Shown piece by piece: positions 38,639 to 52,598 of a DNA stretch of 64,000 nucleotides (its first letter is position 1; each line of letters starts with the position of its first letter). The notes below the pieces were generated by a model, which was not told the origin of the DNA, did no database searches, and was given only the letters and a program-made list of their open reading frames with translations. The DNA comes from Phoebastria nigripes (lineage: Eukaryota; Chordata; Aves; Procellariiformes; Diomedeidae), in NCBI GenBank assembly GCA_035582835.1, contig JAYKAV010002386.1, positions 6,630-70,629 on the forward strand. The letters run 5' to 3'. The position numbers and the translations under genes were made by a program.

Positions 38639-41600
38639 GTAAGTAACTTGTCATTCATTTAAAATGAGTGTGAACATGTTCAAGTGCTAATTTCCTGCTA
38701 TATGTTGCTGCACCTTGGTGATATTTTTAGTACTCTGTAGTTTGAAGAATCAACTCACTTGACGCATCCAATAGTTTTATTAATTTTTTTTTCTGGAATA
38801 TTTGCTATTTTGCATTATTTAAAAGGAAGTAATACTATTTATTAGTTAAAACAACCAGAAGAATTTGTGACACTGAGTAAAGGTTGGATGACCTCTAAAA
38901 TGTGCTGTTAGTATTAGCTCATGAGTAAAACCATCTGTTTTGCTTTTCACTGGTGAACACCATGCGGTTAAAATACAGGAAAAATTCGCTATTTTTCAAT
39001 ACTACTATATCAAATCACACATATAAAATCTTTATTTTAAGAATTAAACAATCATCAGATTAAAAAAAAATCACATATTAAATCATGATACTGCTTCCTT
39101 TTTAGTCAGAGAGAGGGAACAACTACAAATCTAGCTGATTTTAAAACAGGTATTTTTTCTTATCTCTTCTAGTTATGGTAATTTTAGATCTTGATTTTTA
39201 ACAAGAGCAGGTAATTAAAAAGACCCCAAAATACCTTAAAATAACCTAATTGTTTCTTTTTAAAATTGTAGGACAATTTTTAGTTTACCAGTTAGTTTCC
39301 CCTGTTTATGCAATTTCTATTCTACTTAATTTGCCTGAAGCAAAATACTCTTCACGTTAGTTTTCCTCTCTGTATTTCATATGTTAGTTCATGTTACAGG
39401 ATATTAATGCAGACTGAATTCTTTAATTCAGAAAGACTCACATTTTTATAATATTCAAGCACGTAAGTTTCAAAAATGTATTTTTAATCACTTCTTAATT
39501 GCTGAATGTTCCTTTTACATTTTTTGCATTTTAAGAGAACTACTTCATTTTGATGTCACAGTAAAATTACATGCCTTGCAGCACAGTGTTTTAGTGGATC
39601 ACGGAATTTGCTATAATAAGGCCCTACTCTTATTTGTACAGGGTTCTCTTTTGAGGCAATATCTCTTCTGAAGGAGAAAGGAGGTGTTAGAAACATGGTA
39701 TTTATTCATGACTCCCAAGCTAAGGACAGTGCATAAGAATCCTTTAAGACAGACAATAAAACTTGGACAGGTTTGGGTTTTTTGGTTTTTAAAAATTAAG
39801 GAATTAGAAATTAGTTTCTCTTTAAAAATAAAATTGTAGTGAATTGTAGTGAAAAACAAAAAGCATCTGCTTGTTAATTTGCATTTTACGAGAACCTGTG
39901 AGAGTTACGAAATTCATTTCACTCTGATGCTACTGACAAAGTGACNGAAAGAATCTGTAATGAATGAGATGTGACTTCAGACTCTTAATAGGTTCAGAAT
40001 TCAGGATTCAANCCTATTGACTTTAGTGAGCTTTTCCTTAGACTCACAGTTCAAGACAGTATTGTCAAGGTAATTATTTAGCACCACTAGCTATATTAAA
40101 AAAAAAAATTATAATGTCATAATTATAAGTCTCCTTCTATGTTCTGTTCTAGATCTGTTACCCTAAATAGGTTGTAGCAAAACTAGCGGTAGTTTGTTGT
40201 ATGTGCTTTCAGTTTAAATGCAAGCATGAGAAAACTTCCGTACCTGGGGACAGTAAGAAGTGGATCTGTGTGGGTTAGCAAGAGCAGATATTTCAGACAA
40301 TGGCATTGAGAAGATAGGATGGTTGTTCATTCTATTTTCTGGTCCTGGAATTAAGGGGCAAGCAATGATAATGAAAGGCGGCAAATTTAGAACTGATANA
40401 ATAAATATAAAAATTAAGTTATCCCACAATTTGTGTGCAGAAGACATTGTCACAGTATATAATGGAAACCCAAATGAGAGTGAGAGTTGATTTCACCTAG
40501 CTTCCTTCTTAATAGCCAGATCTTCCAGATGCTTCCTTTGCACTGATACCAGCATTTCTGCAGTGCAGATAAGAGAATTAATCCACCTGAAAAGTCATCC
40601 TTGTTTTTGGGGGTGAGGTGGAGGGGAGAAGGTGAAAAAGAAGGAGTAGGAAAGAAAAATAAGCCACTTGCCCANCAGCAAGAAGACCAATAATCTGTGA
40701 AACAAACCAGAAGTTTCACCTTAGAAATCATTGTATCATGTGCTCCTTTCCAGCCCTTGAGTTCTTTCTAAGATTTCTCTAACAGTGCCCACACACCAAC
40801 CAAGAAATTTCCAAACCATCGTGTCACTCTTTGTCCAGCCTCTGTCATACATTTACAAACAGCAGGAGGCAAAATGTTTTGAGAAAACCTATGTAACCCT
40901 ATTTGAATTCTTCAGAATGGTGGTCAAATTGCTGTTGTCAATAGAGCTCCAGAAGGCATCATCCATCTTTCTCTTGACTACTTAGTTTTTTGTCTCTAAA
41001 TACATTAGGTAGCTGTTGGCTGGACTCTACCAGAGAAAATGTGNCTTTGGTGTTGTTTTTTTCTTTTTTGGCCTTGCATCCAGTGAAGACTATGAGAATT
41101 TGCACTGTGAACTGATAATGTTATTACTCAGTATCANGCTTGCTCTTGTGACTGACTTTTCCTGGATGTTTTTAGAGTTCATAGGGTTTTAGNACAAGAG
41201 TAATAGTTTTTCTCGTCTCCTTTTCTATAGTTGAAGTATGCTACAGAACCATACTTCAGGCCACAGGCCGCAGGGGTCCTTTGCAATCTTCTATTCTCAT
41301 CCAGACACCTCCAGGCCTCTTGAGCCTGCATTACATTGTGAAGAGAAGCAATGACTCACAGCTGTGGGTTCCCATGGTCTCGCTGCTTCTTGGGGCGCTT
41401 CTTACCCTCTTGGAACCTTTTATGACCTCTCCCAAAACACAGCTTTTATACTCTAATATAAAAATTCTAGGTAAATTTTATTTCAGTTTCCAGTTTTTTA
41501 AACATTTTTCCTTCCGCCACTTCCACACTCTACATGTTAGTCAAAAGATCCACAGGAAAAGGGAATGGTATAACCTCATATCTAATAACTAAAATAAAAA

Positions 41601-43026
41601 CCACAACATTTTCTGTGTACTTCGCNTTGAGCCAGATTCTCCAAATTGAAATAGGGGTCTGGAAGAATACAATTCAAGGATTATGAAAGTTTCAACTTCA
41701 GTTCCCTGGGGAAGGAGTCATGACATTACATGATGAAGTGGAAGGCTTGCTTGTCCAAATTTTTTTGCATATTTAGAAATGTGAATGTGTAGACAGTTCA
41801 TATGAAAGAAAAGAAAAGATTCAGACTACTTTTTGCACTTCAAAAGCAGTGTTCAAAATCCATGTTCAAACTGGCTGAAACGGAAGATTTATCCAGTAGT
41901 TTCTTTTTTTGTTTGAACTAAACCTCTTATTCTTCCATTGAAAAAAGTGTTTAAAACAAGAGCTACTTGATTTCATTGAAATTTTCCTTAGGGAAAATTC
42001 TTTCATTTTCAATCATACCTACTCAATTAGAACTATGCTCCCATGTTTCTCAGAGAGTTTTAAATAATCCCACTATTTTAAAAGCATGGAATACATGCTA
42101 ATGAGTCTGAATCTTATTTATGGCTAAGTGTAAGTAAGAGACAAGGTAGCTTCTTACTATCACTTAATTTTAGCTAAGGACAAATCACTTTTGAGAACAA
42201 TCAGAACCTGGACTGCAGGGGCTACAGAGGAAGAGACTATTCCTCTGAAAGGTGTGGAGCTACCTGAATTAAGGGAAGGATTTTATCCATATAAAGCTAC
42301 TGATAACGTATTAGCTCCTCAGAGGTTCTCTGAGACACACAGAGGCAGTACTGGAAAGTACAGGACTCTTCTATTATGTCCACGGTGGAAAGCAGAGCTT
42401 TACCTCTGCTTTAGTTATGACAAACAGACTAACATCAACATTTTAGAAAAAGGTCTATTAATGCAGGGTCTTCACTTTGTGGATGTTCCACTTACTGTGT
42501 TTAAGGCAGCATGCTTAAAGAGGTGCTGAGCATAGCTCCTATTGTCTCCATGTCTTGCTCCAAGAAGCAAGAAATCCCTCGAGCTGTACCTAAAACCAGA
42601 CAGCAGAGTTAGAGGATACTACTGAGAGTTCAGGGAAAGCCACAAACATACGCACAAGGTACAAACAGAACTCCACTCTGGTGGCTTTGAAACAGAATTT
42701 TGAAAGGAGAAAGACGGAGCTGTTAGCAAAGAAACTTCCATAGCATTTGGGAAGAAAAAGATTCTCTGGGAGCCAAGAAATATTATTTTTCTAGTACATT
42801 GATGATCCCAGTTTTGAATATCTTTGAAGGCCTCTTCTGTGCTGAGAGTTTTACTTGCAACTGTCTAAGCTATTACCTGCTTTCAGCTTGGGATGAGTAC
42901 CAGGTTTTCCACCTAACCAGGTACCTTGAAGATACCTTTCCTTGGAATGCTGGTAGTCCTCCTACTGGCAGTGGAGTGAACACATTAGATGTGTTCCTAG
43001 CAAACGTTTCTCCCTGAGGTGCTGTG

Positions 43027-43057
43027 CAGCTGCCATATGTGTGAACACCTGCAGCTG
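43027..43057. promoter_or_regulatory. RFX4: Cluster of four E-boxes
   Basis: CAGCTG (43027-43032), CATATG (43034-43039), CACCTG (43046-43051) and CAGCTG (43052-43057) occur within 31 bases. Such CANNTG clusters bind bHLH factors; all four are types used by proneural or myogenic bHLH proteins. Function is inferred. Confidence 0.45.
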
Positions 43058-46000
43058 TGCATCAGGAGCAGGGTTTTTCCTCATGACTTCAAGTCCTTTT
43101 GCATTTGTCACAGAAGAATTGTCAGCTCTGTTCTTTGACAGTGCCTTGAAGCAAGACTTCTTTTCAGTGTCTTTATTTCCTTTCTTTACAAAATAGATTG
43201 GATTTTAAAAGTATTGAATTTTAAAAGGTATGGGTTCATTTTAATCTACAGTGTTGTTCTGATCGGGACTGATAAAATGACAGGCCAAAAAGTAGGGGAA
43301 AACAGCATTCCTTACCTCTTTCATGCTGTACAAACAGATCTGGGATCAGACCTGGGTCAAGAGTTACACAAAACATTCCCTGCTCAATAGGGAAGCCATT
43401 AAGTGCCTGCTACNAACTAAAATATAAGGAATAGGGATATTTATGATTTTCTGCTAGTCAATTATCTGATGAGATTATATTGTTAAACTATACAATGTAG
43501 AATAAAGTGCTTGTATATGTAATACTGAAAGTTTGTATTTCTAGATCCCCTCCATTCCTATACCATCTGCAATTTTTTCCATCTATTTAATAAAAAAGTG
43601 AAAGTTTTCTGAAAATAAATATTTTAGCCAACACCTGGTGAAAATGAGAAACATTTTGGCTGACAGCTGGTCCATTGGCAAAAAAACAAATTTCTGTTTT
43701 CTTGTACAGAGTCTTGATTTTTGGGGAGGCAAGCACTAACTCTGTGAAAAATGTAGTTTTGTTGAAAATCCAATTGTTCAGTGAGTAATATGTTGATGGA
43801 AAATGGTGCTTAAAGAATTTTTTTTTTTAATAAGTTTAGAGTCCATCATTCTTCTTCTTGGTTTTAAGGGACGGTTAGTGGACGATGCTGAAGAGTCTTG
43901 AAGAAGGATCCCCAGGAAGCAGACATACCTGACGAGGGAGATTTAAATTACAGTTTATGATCTTATTGTTAGTTTGTGTTGTTAAAACAAATCCTTACAT
44001 GGGAGGAGCTGAGTATGGCTGGCTTGTAGCGTGTCTGAGGGCAGGTTAGGTAAAGCACCTGCTCACAGGTGCTCACTCTTAATGTGAGTGAAAAACAGCT
44101 GGGGGAGGGATGAAAGGGGTGTAAAGACTCTAATATTGTATAACTTAGATATTGGCTTGATGTCTGATAGAGTGCCACATACCCAGGGGAAAACTAAGTC
44201 TAGTTAGCACAGGTGAAAGCCATCTAATAACAGACCTTTGAATACTAGCCCCCTTAAATCAAGAAAGATAATAAAAAGTTTTATTCCGGGGAGGGGGGAG
44301 TAGTACCTCATGGTTTCACAGGCAGAGGTTTAGGATTTCTGCACCTTAGTTAGACGAGGGGTTATTTAGATCAGTGGCTTTCAGCCTTTCCAATTTGCAT
44401 CCCCCTAGCAATTTCCAGCGAGGTAGAAACCAACTGTATACTGAACTTAAACCAGTGGATGGTAGGCTTTGACACTGACGTAGCAAANACTGGTTAAGAA
44501 AATGGATGACTTTCACCTGGGAAGCAATAACCTTAATTTGAACAAGATGACAGTGGGTCACAGAAGGAGGACTGGGCCCCCACACACTGCTGATACCTAA
44601 AGGCAGGAGCTTTGGTGGTTGTACCTTGCTGTGACGTCTCCCTCCCCGCAACAGCAAGGGCCTGAATCCCTGCAGTCGGTAGAAAGGCGCTGCAGTGCCC
44701 TGTGTTATGGGTCCCTGTTGGTGAGGCCNGCGCACCCCCATGACCGCCAGCTGTAATTTTCATTACTAAAGCAGGGGAGACTCACCGCCCCAGCCAGCAC
44801 TTTACCCCCTGCAACACTTTGCTGAGATGTACCGTTTATAACTAGTTCCCTTTCACTTTTACCTCAGGAATGGTTGGGAGGCCAGCCCGCTCGTGAGTGA
44901 AGGAAGCTGCAGCAGCCTCTGTGCCCCAAGCCTGGGGAGCTGCCATAACTCCCTCTCAGCCCTGCTGCCTGTTTTTTCCCTGGCTGGGATGATGGGGAAG
45001 CCGCAGCAGGACGCAGGACTGGACCGGGCGCTGGTCAGGCCTCCTGCTTCTTGCCCCTCTAGGGTGACCACAGGGCCTTTCCTGAGGGGGCTCGCTCGCC
45101 CTCCCAGCAGGCACACTCCCACCTCTGAGCTGGGCTCCCTCGTTCCGTCGCCCGGAAAACCATGAATCCCAACCCAGAAGGCTCTTCCCACCTCAGAGCA
45201 GGGCAGACATGGGGGGTCCTCCTCCCCAGGGAAGGCTGGAGTCAGGCGTGCTCTTAGGGTGTCTGTGCTGTCAGTTAAGGGTAAGAAGGGCAAAACAGTT
45301 GGTGTTGTGAGAGGGGATGGCCCTGACTATTTTATCCACCCAGTGGTTTAAATCTGTGCTGCACAGCTCTGCCTCCCACTACAGAGAAGGCATTTGTCCC
45401 ACCCCAGTGAGGCCAGGGGCTGTTGTTGAGCGTCAGCAGCCGGCGGCAGCCACGGCCGCTCAGCATTCAAGCCCTGTGTGCCGAAGGTTTGTTGCATGCT
45501 GACCGTTTGTTTAGGAAAAACAAATGAAAAACACAATTTAAAAGTGATTTGAAATGTGTATGTTGGTCCTATGCGCTGAATAAAAGCAGGTCCCTGAAAG
45601 GCAGGGAAGGAGTGTGCGGTCCAATAATTAGAGGCCTATTGTCATGCAGATGCAGAAGAGGGGCTGCTCGCAGTGTCTGAGGATAACTGTAAATCTGGAT
45701 TTTCCTGACACTCAGGGGACCGGCCTCACGGGCTAAAGGATGTTTGGTTAACACAACTTGCCCTATATGTAACGGAAGAAATACTGTGGCGCGAAGGCTG
45801 AAGGCAGGGTTTTCCGAAGTGGGGTTTTATTTGTGTGCGCCGGTTCTTGGGACTGCACAAGGGGCCTCCCGATGGGGTCTGATGTTCAGAGGAGATAGCC
45901 CGGCTCCCTTAAGATTCAGCATCCTAAAGTCTCACTTAAATAACTTCTAGAAGTTAATTGTATGAAGAAATGAAACTTGCAGCGTGGTGTACAGGCGCAG

Positions 46001-46624
46001 TGGTTTACCTCGTTGTTTAGGTATCAAAGCCTTCTACACTTAAGGCTTTCATCAGGGACAAAGTTGTTAAAATATCAAACTGTGTTTGATACAACAGTGT
46101 TTCCCAAAGAATACCCTTCTGGAGATGCTGATTGTGCTTCATTCTCAGCTTTCACTTAGGAATGTTTTATATGCTTCACAAATCACAATTTAATAGGAAT
46201 TATTCTAGACATACTTTTAAATTTTTTCAAAGAACTAATATGAACTGGGAAAAATCAGTATTTTAAACCAGTTTTGTTTTCATTCTCTTTTTCTTTATCC
46301 ATCTTTTATTCAAATTTTTGGAAAGTCAGCAAATCAGAGAGTTATCTTGGAAACAATTAATGAGGAATACTATCAGAAAAATTATCTGAAAATTAATAAA
46401 GTATGTTATAGAATGGTTTTAATTTCAGTTTTTCTTGTTCAGAATTAATCTTTGTAAATTTGTAAGCATCTAGTATATATCATATGTTAGGATCACAACA
46501 GTGGATGAACCCCATTAGATTAAATGACTCATCTAATACAAAACTTGGGTAAGGCAACTGCTCCCTTAAAGCAGGTGAAAGTGTTTTTAAGTTCTGACAT
46601 CCTGCTAGATGTCTGAGAGTTGCT

Positions 46625-46646
46625 TCCCCCCCCGCCCCCCCCCCCC
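46625..46646 (+). repeat. Poly-C tract with one G interruption
   Basis: A C-run of about 22 bases interrupted once by G, 265 bases before RFX4 exon 3. Confidence 0.95.
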
Positions 46647-46911
46647 ATATAAACTTATCCTTTCCAATGTCATTATTCCTATGCACCACTCTGCTTCTGC
46701 TATCAGTGATGTTTGCAAGCTTTATTGCCTTAAGCATTCTCTACAGATGCTAGCTTAGGGAACATCGTTATTTACATTTCCACAATTTAGCAAATATTTT
46801 GGGAAAGCTTTGACACCTGAGAACATTTTTGATCAGATAATTCCTTACCAGCTTACAAATGCCTGAGCAATTCCTACTGAAATTACATAGTATTTTTTTG
46901 TTTCTTAACAG

Positions 46912-46972
46912 ATGAGGAAAAAGAAAATAATAGAGCATCAAAACCACACTCAACACCAGCTACACTGCAATG
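46912..46972 (+). CDS. RFX4: RFX4 coding exon 3
   Basis: After a long T-rich tract and acceptor TTTCTTAACAG, AT completes the split asparagine. The exon then encodes [19 protein letters not shown] (residues 45-63) and ends with TG of a tryptophan codon before donor GTAAGA (46973). The segment is the hydrophilic linker leading into the RFX DNA-binding domain; LQW is the start of that domain. The exon is 61 nt and phase 1 in, phase 2 out, so skipping it would shift the frame. Too short to stand out as an open frame by itself, it is identified by exact junction logic and remembered RFX4 sequence. Confidence 0.95.
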
Positions 46973-49900
46973 GTAAGATGCCTTTTTAAAAAAATNGAGA
47001 AAACCTGTTAGTGTTTTTTCTTATCCTTTTTCCAGCTGAAGTGAATAGAGGTCTTGGACATTTTATACAGTTCTAAAGATACTTTCACTGTATGTATTTA
47101 ATCTGCTTATTAGCATACTATACAGCATTTCTCAAGAAATGTCTTACTCTTACGGGATTTGTTTGAACACAGGAAACCTCTGATACAGTTTAGAAGATCT
47201 ACTTGGCATATTTGTTTGCCACTTTGCCAGCTGGTGATTTGTGGTTTGTCATTGTTGTTATATTTATTACAAAAAGAAAACTAGTACTGAGATTTTTTTT
47301 CAAGACTCACGTATGTTTCAGTGTATAATGAAGCCCACCTTTACTGACTGTTTTACTGAAATAAGATCTCTGTAATTTAACATAGAAGACAACAAAAGAC
47401 GAGAGTGAGTTTGAGGTTTGATTCATTTGCCAAAATCTCCTTGCAAATTTAGTGACGGGAAAAAAGGAAGGATAATGAGGAAAAGAGGAAGAGAGGATGG
47501 GGAGAAGAAAGTTTGTGAGTCAGCCTGCTGTGCTATGAAAAATGAACAAGTGCTGTTCACTGTGATTTACAGCAGTATTTTTGGCTGCATGTTCTGTAAC
47601 GTTACATATACTTCTGACATCTCTTTCTATAAGTTATCTCTTAGACTTTTGTTGACTTTTCCCTTAATTTAGGTTTTTAATTCTGCTTTAGCTTTCTTAA
47701 TATTGTAAGTGATCAAGCATCTTTCAGGAGGTTCCTTGTATCTCGCAGAACAAAGCTCTGTTACAGAGAAGCCTCGGAGCATGCTTATCTGAAAACCCAT
47801 ACCCATTAGCTTGTTTCAAGTCTTTTAAAGAAAGGCCTTTACTTCACCTGTTAGTACTTCTCATATTTTTCTGGATGAAAAGATAGATTATTGGCAAAAA
47901 ATGTGGGGTTTTAGCAAAATGTTAGCAAAATTATTTTTCTGCTTCTGTCAGTCTCTTGGGAGATCTAACTGAACAAATAGCAAAGAAGAATTCATTCAGT
48001 GAATTTTACTCTTTTTCGCTGCCTGTGAAATTCTGTGGTTCTTTGAAATATGCATAAAGACATTTATAGATTATTTAATCTATATTTGCTCTTTAAAGTT
48101 GATCAGTTAAATTTTAGATTTTAAAAAACCCCAAACCTGTGGGTTGATTTAGAATAGGTTGCTGCAAGTATTCAGTGTTCTGCCTTGAAGAAACTTGCAG
48201 ACACTTCCAGTGCAAATACTGAGATGTGCAAATATAAATAAAGGCATTTCGTTCTGAACTATTGCTTCTTTGTACCTATTTGTTTCACCGAAGTGCTGTT
48301 TTTCACAAGTTCAAGAGAAGTGAATGAAGAAGGGGAGTGACTACAGACAGAGAGAAAACTGTTAAAATAATAGTGAAATGTCATAGATATATTTTATTAT
48401 TTTCTATTATTCACTCAAACAACTTCAACACAGTTCAAACAGGATAACAAAGAACTATCTAGCTAAAATAAAATAGCAGGCAGGGCTTACCCGTCCCAAA
48501 TTCAGAACGATGTTTATTTTGCAGTAGAGTCGGTTAAGAGTCTTTTCCATAGGAGCAAATAACATAGTAGCCAAGAAGTCAGAGTTAATTAGAACATGCC
48601 AAAGATACTGTTCCCAACAGAAAACATGCAAATACTGTAAACAATCTTTTGCCAAATACTTTCAAGCTTCCTCGGTCATAAAGGTTAGTAAATCCCTAAA
48701 CTCCTGGGATATCGAGCCCTGCTGGAATGCAGTGTGCACACTAATGCTTGTTCAGCAGTGTTTGCAATAGAATCCTAGAATTTTGATTGTGAAAAGGCTG
48801 CTTACATCATCTTCCCTTCCCCCTTGCTAGTGTACTGGCTTACTACCTGTCTGTTGTGTTATGTTTCTTACACGTTTATGTAGGTCAGGTATTCTCCTCT
48901 TTGAGTCTTTTGGAGCATCTGCAATTTTCTCCATTCAATTTTCCACCCAAAAATACATGAGGGAACAGAAAGCAAAGAAGTTTTCAAGTTTAATTTCTTT
49001 AGCTGGTGTCAAACTGAATTATACAATTGGCTCATTTATTAATAGACCTGTAGGTAAAAGTTTCCCAGCTTAGTAGCCATACCACAGAACAGTTTTCTGG
49101 TGGTTTCCATATGCTTTTTAGCCTATGTACTGCAGCTTTGAATTGGTATTGCCTGGAGAAACTGTGCTACTGGGTTTGATACACTAAATAAAATTACAAG
49201 CTCAAAAGTTGTGGTCAAAGTGCTAAAGTAGTAAGCTTGCTTTGTGTGAAGATGTTGAGTTTCCACTGTTCTGGAAAAACATACACATTAGCATCAGGTT
49301 ATTTGTACTAGCAACCCATGGGTCGGTAAACTATTGTGGTCAGCACTGTACAAATGCTGCTCTGAGCGCTTCCTGTAGATTTAGCTTTACATGTTTGAGA
49401 GTTTTGCCTGCTTAGGCCTCAGACCAAGTTTTTGCACAGTAAAGAAAGACAAAAGACTAAATCTACCTGAATATGGCCTGGATAAGCATGTGTCCTACCC
49501 TCCTACTGGAATCTCTGGGCCAGATTCAAGGGATGGAAGTGGTGGGGTAAATTATTGACCAGATTTCAGGATAAAGTACCAAACTTGCCTTGTTCTGGCG
49601 AACGGAAGCACCACGATTGTCTGCAGTGTCTGGTGTCTGCCAAGTTAAAGCTGGTCATGTTTTTACTGTTAGATGCATTTACAGCTAATGAAGGCAAAAG
49701 CGTGTTGGAGAACAGAAACAGAGGAAATGTCAGTAGCAAGGGAAAAGAAGAGGAGGAAAGTAGCAGGGAAAGTGAAGCAAGACCTAAGGGAAATAATACG
49801 TAAATTTTGTCACATGGTTCATATTGCCATCACCTTTATTAGTTATTTCTTGTCTGGCATCTTGCTGAAAAGAGTGAACAACATCAATCCCACGGGGATC

Positions 49901-52474
49901 TATCCTTAATGCTTATGCCTCTCCAAAGGCAAAGTACATTGAACNCTACAAATGAGGAGGAGGAAGAAGTAGCAGAAGCATGTCTGGATGACTGTCAGCC
50001 TGGCTAAATATCCTTTTCCTGGAAACAGGAATGATATTTTTGTTTTGTTTCATTGATGACACAAAATGAAGTGAAAGGCATGGTAAATGTACCATTACTG
50101 CCAAATACATCATAATTGGGGAAACTGCACCAGCTTGAATTTAACCGTTAAGGCATGAATATACCAATACCTCGTATCCTGTGCTTATCCCATGTTCCTG
50201 TGTTGATTATTATCTGTAAAGCTATAGCTTGCTAAACACTTGGCTCTAAAACATTAATGATTATTTCATTGGTGAACTGGTTGACCAAATTGTAAGTGTG
50301 AAACTTTATTTTACCTCAATTTGGTGTGTGTATGCACGTGTGTGTCTACTTCTCCAAACACAGAATTATTCAAAGCACGGACAGCCTAATTCCATGCAGC
50401 TTGGTGGCTTACAGTGTAGGTGCTCCAAATAATAACAGTATTGTGAAGCTAAAGTCAACAAAACTATTCTATTTTTTGCAACGTTCATAGAAAGAAGTAA
50501 AAAAGAGAAGGTAAAGCACTAGTATGTAGTGGATTCTCTGCAGATTAGTAGTTTCACAGAAATTGTTATAATGCATCAAAATTAATCTGTTCTAGAATCC
50601 TTTATGTGATTATCAACGGCAACATCCCAATTGTTCTGTTGCTTTCGTATCTAAAAGCAAGTCTTAGCAACACTACAGACCTGACTCTGCTATAGAATAA
50701 TCTCATTTAATCTAGAAGTATATAAGTATAAAGAGGGAAACAGTAATAGGGACGGATAAAATTGTCATTCCTGTGGAAGGATTAGGGGCTTTATTGCTGT
50801 ACTGTAGTGCTACAAAAGGTCTCATTGTGAACTACTGGATTTCACATGGCTTTATTAGGACATTTAAAATGTTATATATATATTATTTCTGATAATGATT
50901 TGTTAGGTAGAAGATTGAGTTCATTATCTTTCTATAATACTGTAGAAAGAAGCTGAATTCAAAATATGATAAAGTTGTTAAATAAAAGACAGGAAAATAA
51001 AAGAAGTGGAGCAAGATGGGTTTTTTGATCATTAAAAAAAAAGTTCAGGTATAATGGAGCATTGTTCAGTGTCAGACTAATGACTCTCTGTGAAAGAGAG
51101 GAGAAAAAGAGAAAAATTCATCAGATATGAACAGAAATAATTAACTGCTTTTCTTTCTGTCCTGTCTTGGTCACGGAAGCTGACATTCCAATTAGCAGCT
51201 ATAGTATACAAACGAACTCTCCAGGTTTTGAAAGGAGGTTTTGTTAAAGCGCTATGAATTTGAGGAAAGATGCCGTGATGATATTTCTGTAGAAACCAAG
51301 GAAGAATAGATGTTGCCCATACAAACTGATTCCATTCATCTAGCCGGATATCTTATTAAAATAGTTTGCAGCCACAAATGATCACGATAACTGAAATGGA
51401 AGGTAGGTAGGTCCTGAAAGAGGCAAGGAAGGAGAGAAACTAGATGTTTGGAATGTGTTCTACAGCTATCAAATGACAGGGGGTTATTTACTGTAAAATT
51501 GGAGGTTTTAGAGAATATGTATTAATATTCTAATATGTTTAAGAGGAAGTTGCACCTACCTTNTTCTCTTAGCCAGCAAGGCAGACAAGCACAAGTGTAA
51601 CTATATGCATATGAGTGACACCATGGATAACAAGATTAATTCTGGTTTAAAGTTAAGTGTGTGTGTAAATACCTCTTGAACTTTGTTGGATCAGCAATCA
51701 TAAAAATGTAATTTCAAAGGAATGTTTTTTCTAATCTATAGATTTATAATGAGCCCAGTTTCAGATTTTAAAGATGAAGCATATGCCTATTCATATATTT
51801 GATGCATAATTTAAAATCTTATAGTTGTGTGTTTGCATGTGTGAATCAATAATAATAATTTCTACAAGGTGGAGGAGGATGTTTTTTCACTATTTTATTC
51901 AGCATTGTATTCAGATCATGGACCCTTTTTTCACTTTGTCCATAAGCAATAGCAAGAAAACATTATACAGATATGATTTTGTGCACACTCCTGAGTATTT
52001 GCAAATAACTTGCACATATGCTTCCTCAAGGTATGGAATTTTGCAGCTGGATAGCAGTGAAGAGAGTCCTGTAAAACATGAAAGAGTGCTTCCCCTCAGT
52101 GAATGTTTGTTGTTTCATAGTTGTGCATATATTTGTTTACTGCTGGATGCTTTTAGGGTATAAGAGATAACTAGTATATTTTTTCCTAAAAATAGCACTT
52201 TTGGAGCATGGTCAAACCCAATATCCCTTTGTGCTAATCTCTGCTTGCCTGAGAACTCACAGCCTATGCTTTTCATAGCAAGCATGAACCAAGTGAAGCA
52301 AGTAAGTATTATGGAAGTGAATTAGAAGGAGCACTTAGGAACAAAGCAGAGAAAATTTAGTAGACAAGCAGAAGCCAGAATATTTGGTCTTAAAGATGCA
52401 GCTTTGCATACTGTTTACCATACAGGACATCCAACATACTTGCAGTTCTCTCTGTTTGATATTTGCTTTTTAAG
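46973..52474 (+). other. RFX4: RFX4 intron 3 (5,502 bp)
   Basis: AT-rich unique sequence with single n bases (46996, 49945, 51563), a TA-rich run near 50873-50884 and a GT-rich stretch at 50323-50345. No exon or transposable element was recognised. It ends in TTTGCTTTTTAAG, a less common AAG acceptor preceded by a good T-rich tract. Confidence 0.88.
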
Positions 52475-52598
52475 GTTGGAGGAGAACTATGAGATTGCAG
52501 AAGGTGTTTGCATTCCTCGAAGTGCTCTCTACATGCATTACTTGGATTTCTGTGAGAAAAATGACACGCAACCTGTTAATGCTGCCAGCTTTGGGAAG
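52475..52598 (+). CDS. RFX4: RFX4 coding exon 4, start of the RFX DNA-binding domain
   Basis: The first G completes the tryptophan codon. The exon then encodes 41 residues from [20 protein letters not shown] to [13 protein letters not shown] (residues 65-105), ending exactly on a codon before donor GTGAGT (52599). This is the N-terminal half of the RFX winged-helix domain: the W-L-x-x-N-Y and C-I-P-R-S-x-L-Y-x-x-Y-L-x-F-C pattern is the family signature and V/N-A-A-S-F-G-K begins the recognition region. The DNA-contacting wing and beta hairpin (from the next exon) lie outside the window, as do the dimerisation domains. All RFX4 forms with DNA binding need this exon. The sequence looks identical to remembered mammalian RFX4 here, showing very strong constraint. 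Confidence 0.97.

Larger units (their letters stand above)
38639..46911 (+). other. RFX4: RFX4 intron 2 (8,273 bp)
   Basis: Its first 1.5 kb is strongly AT-rich. It contains a dense group of single n bases (39946-41626), an E-box cluster at 43027-43057, a small GC-richer patch near 44.9-45.5 kb, and a C-run at 46625-46646. A 112-codon open frame at 42191-42529 has no recognised family and no splice support. No additional RFX4 exon was recognised. Confidence 0.88.

Noticed and set aside
42191..42529. 112-codon open frame (+) in intron 2
   Set aside because: Composition looks balanced but there is no recognisable product, and it lies in an intron with no supported splice sites or promoter.
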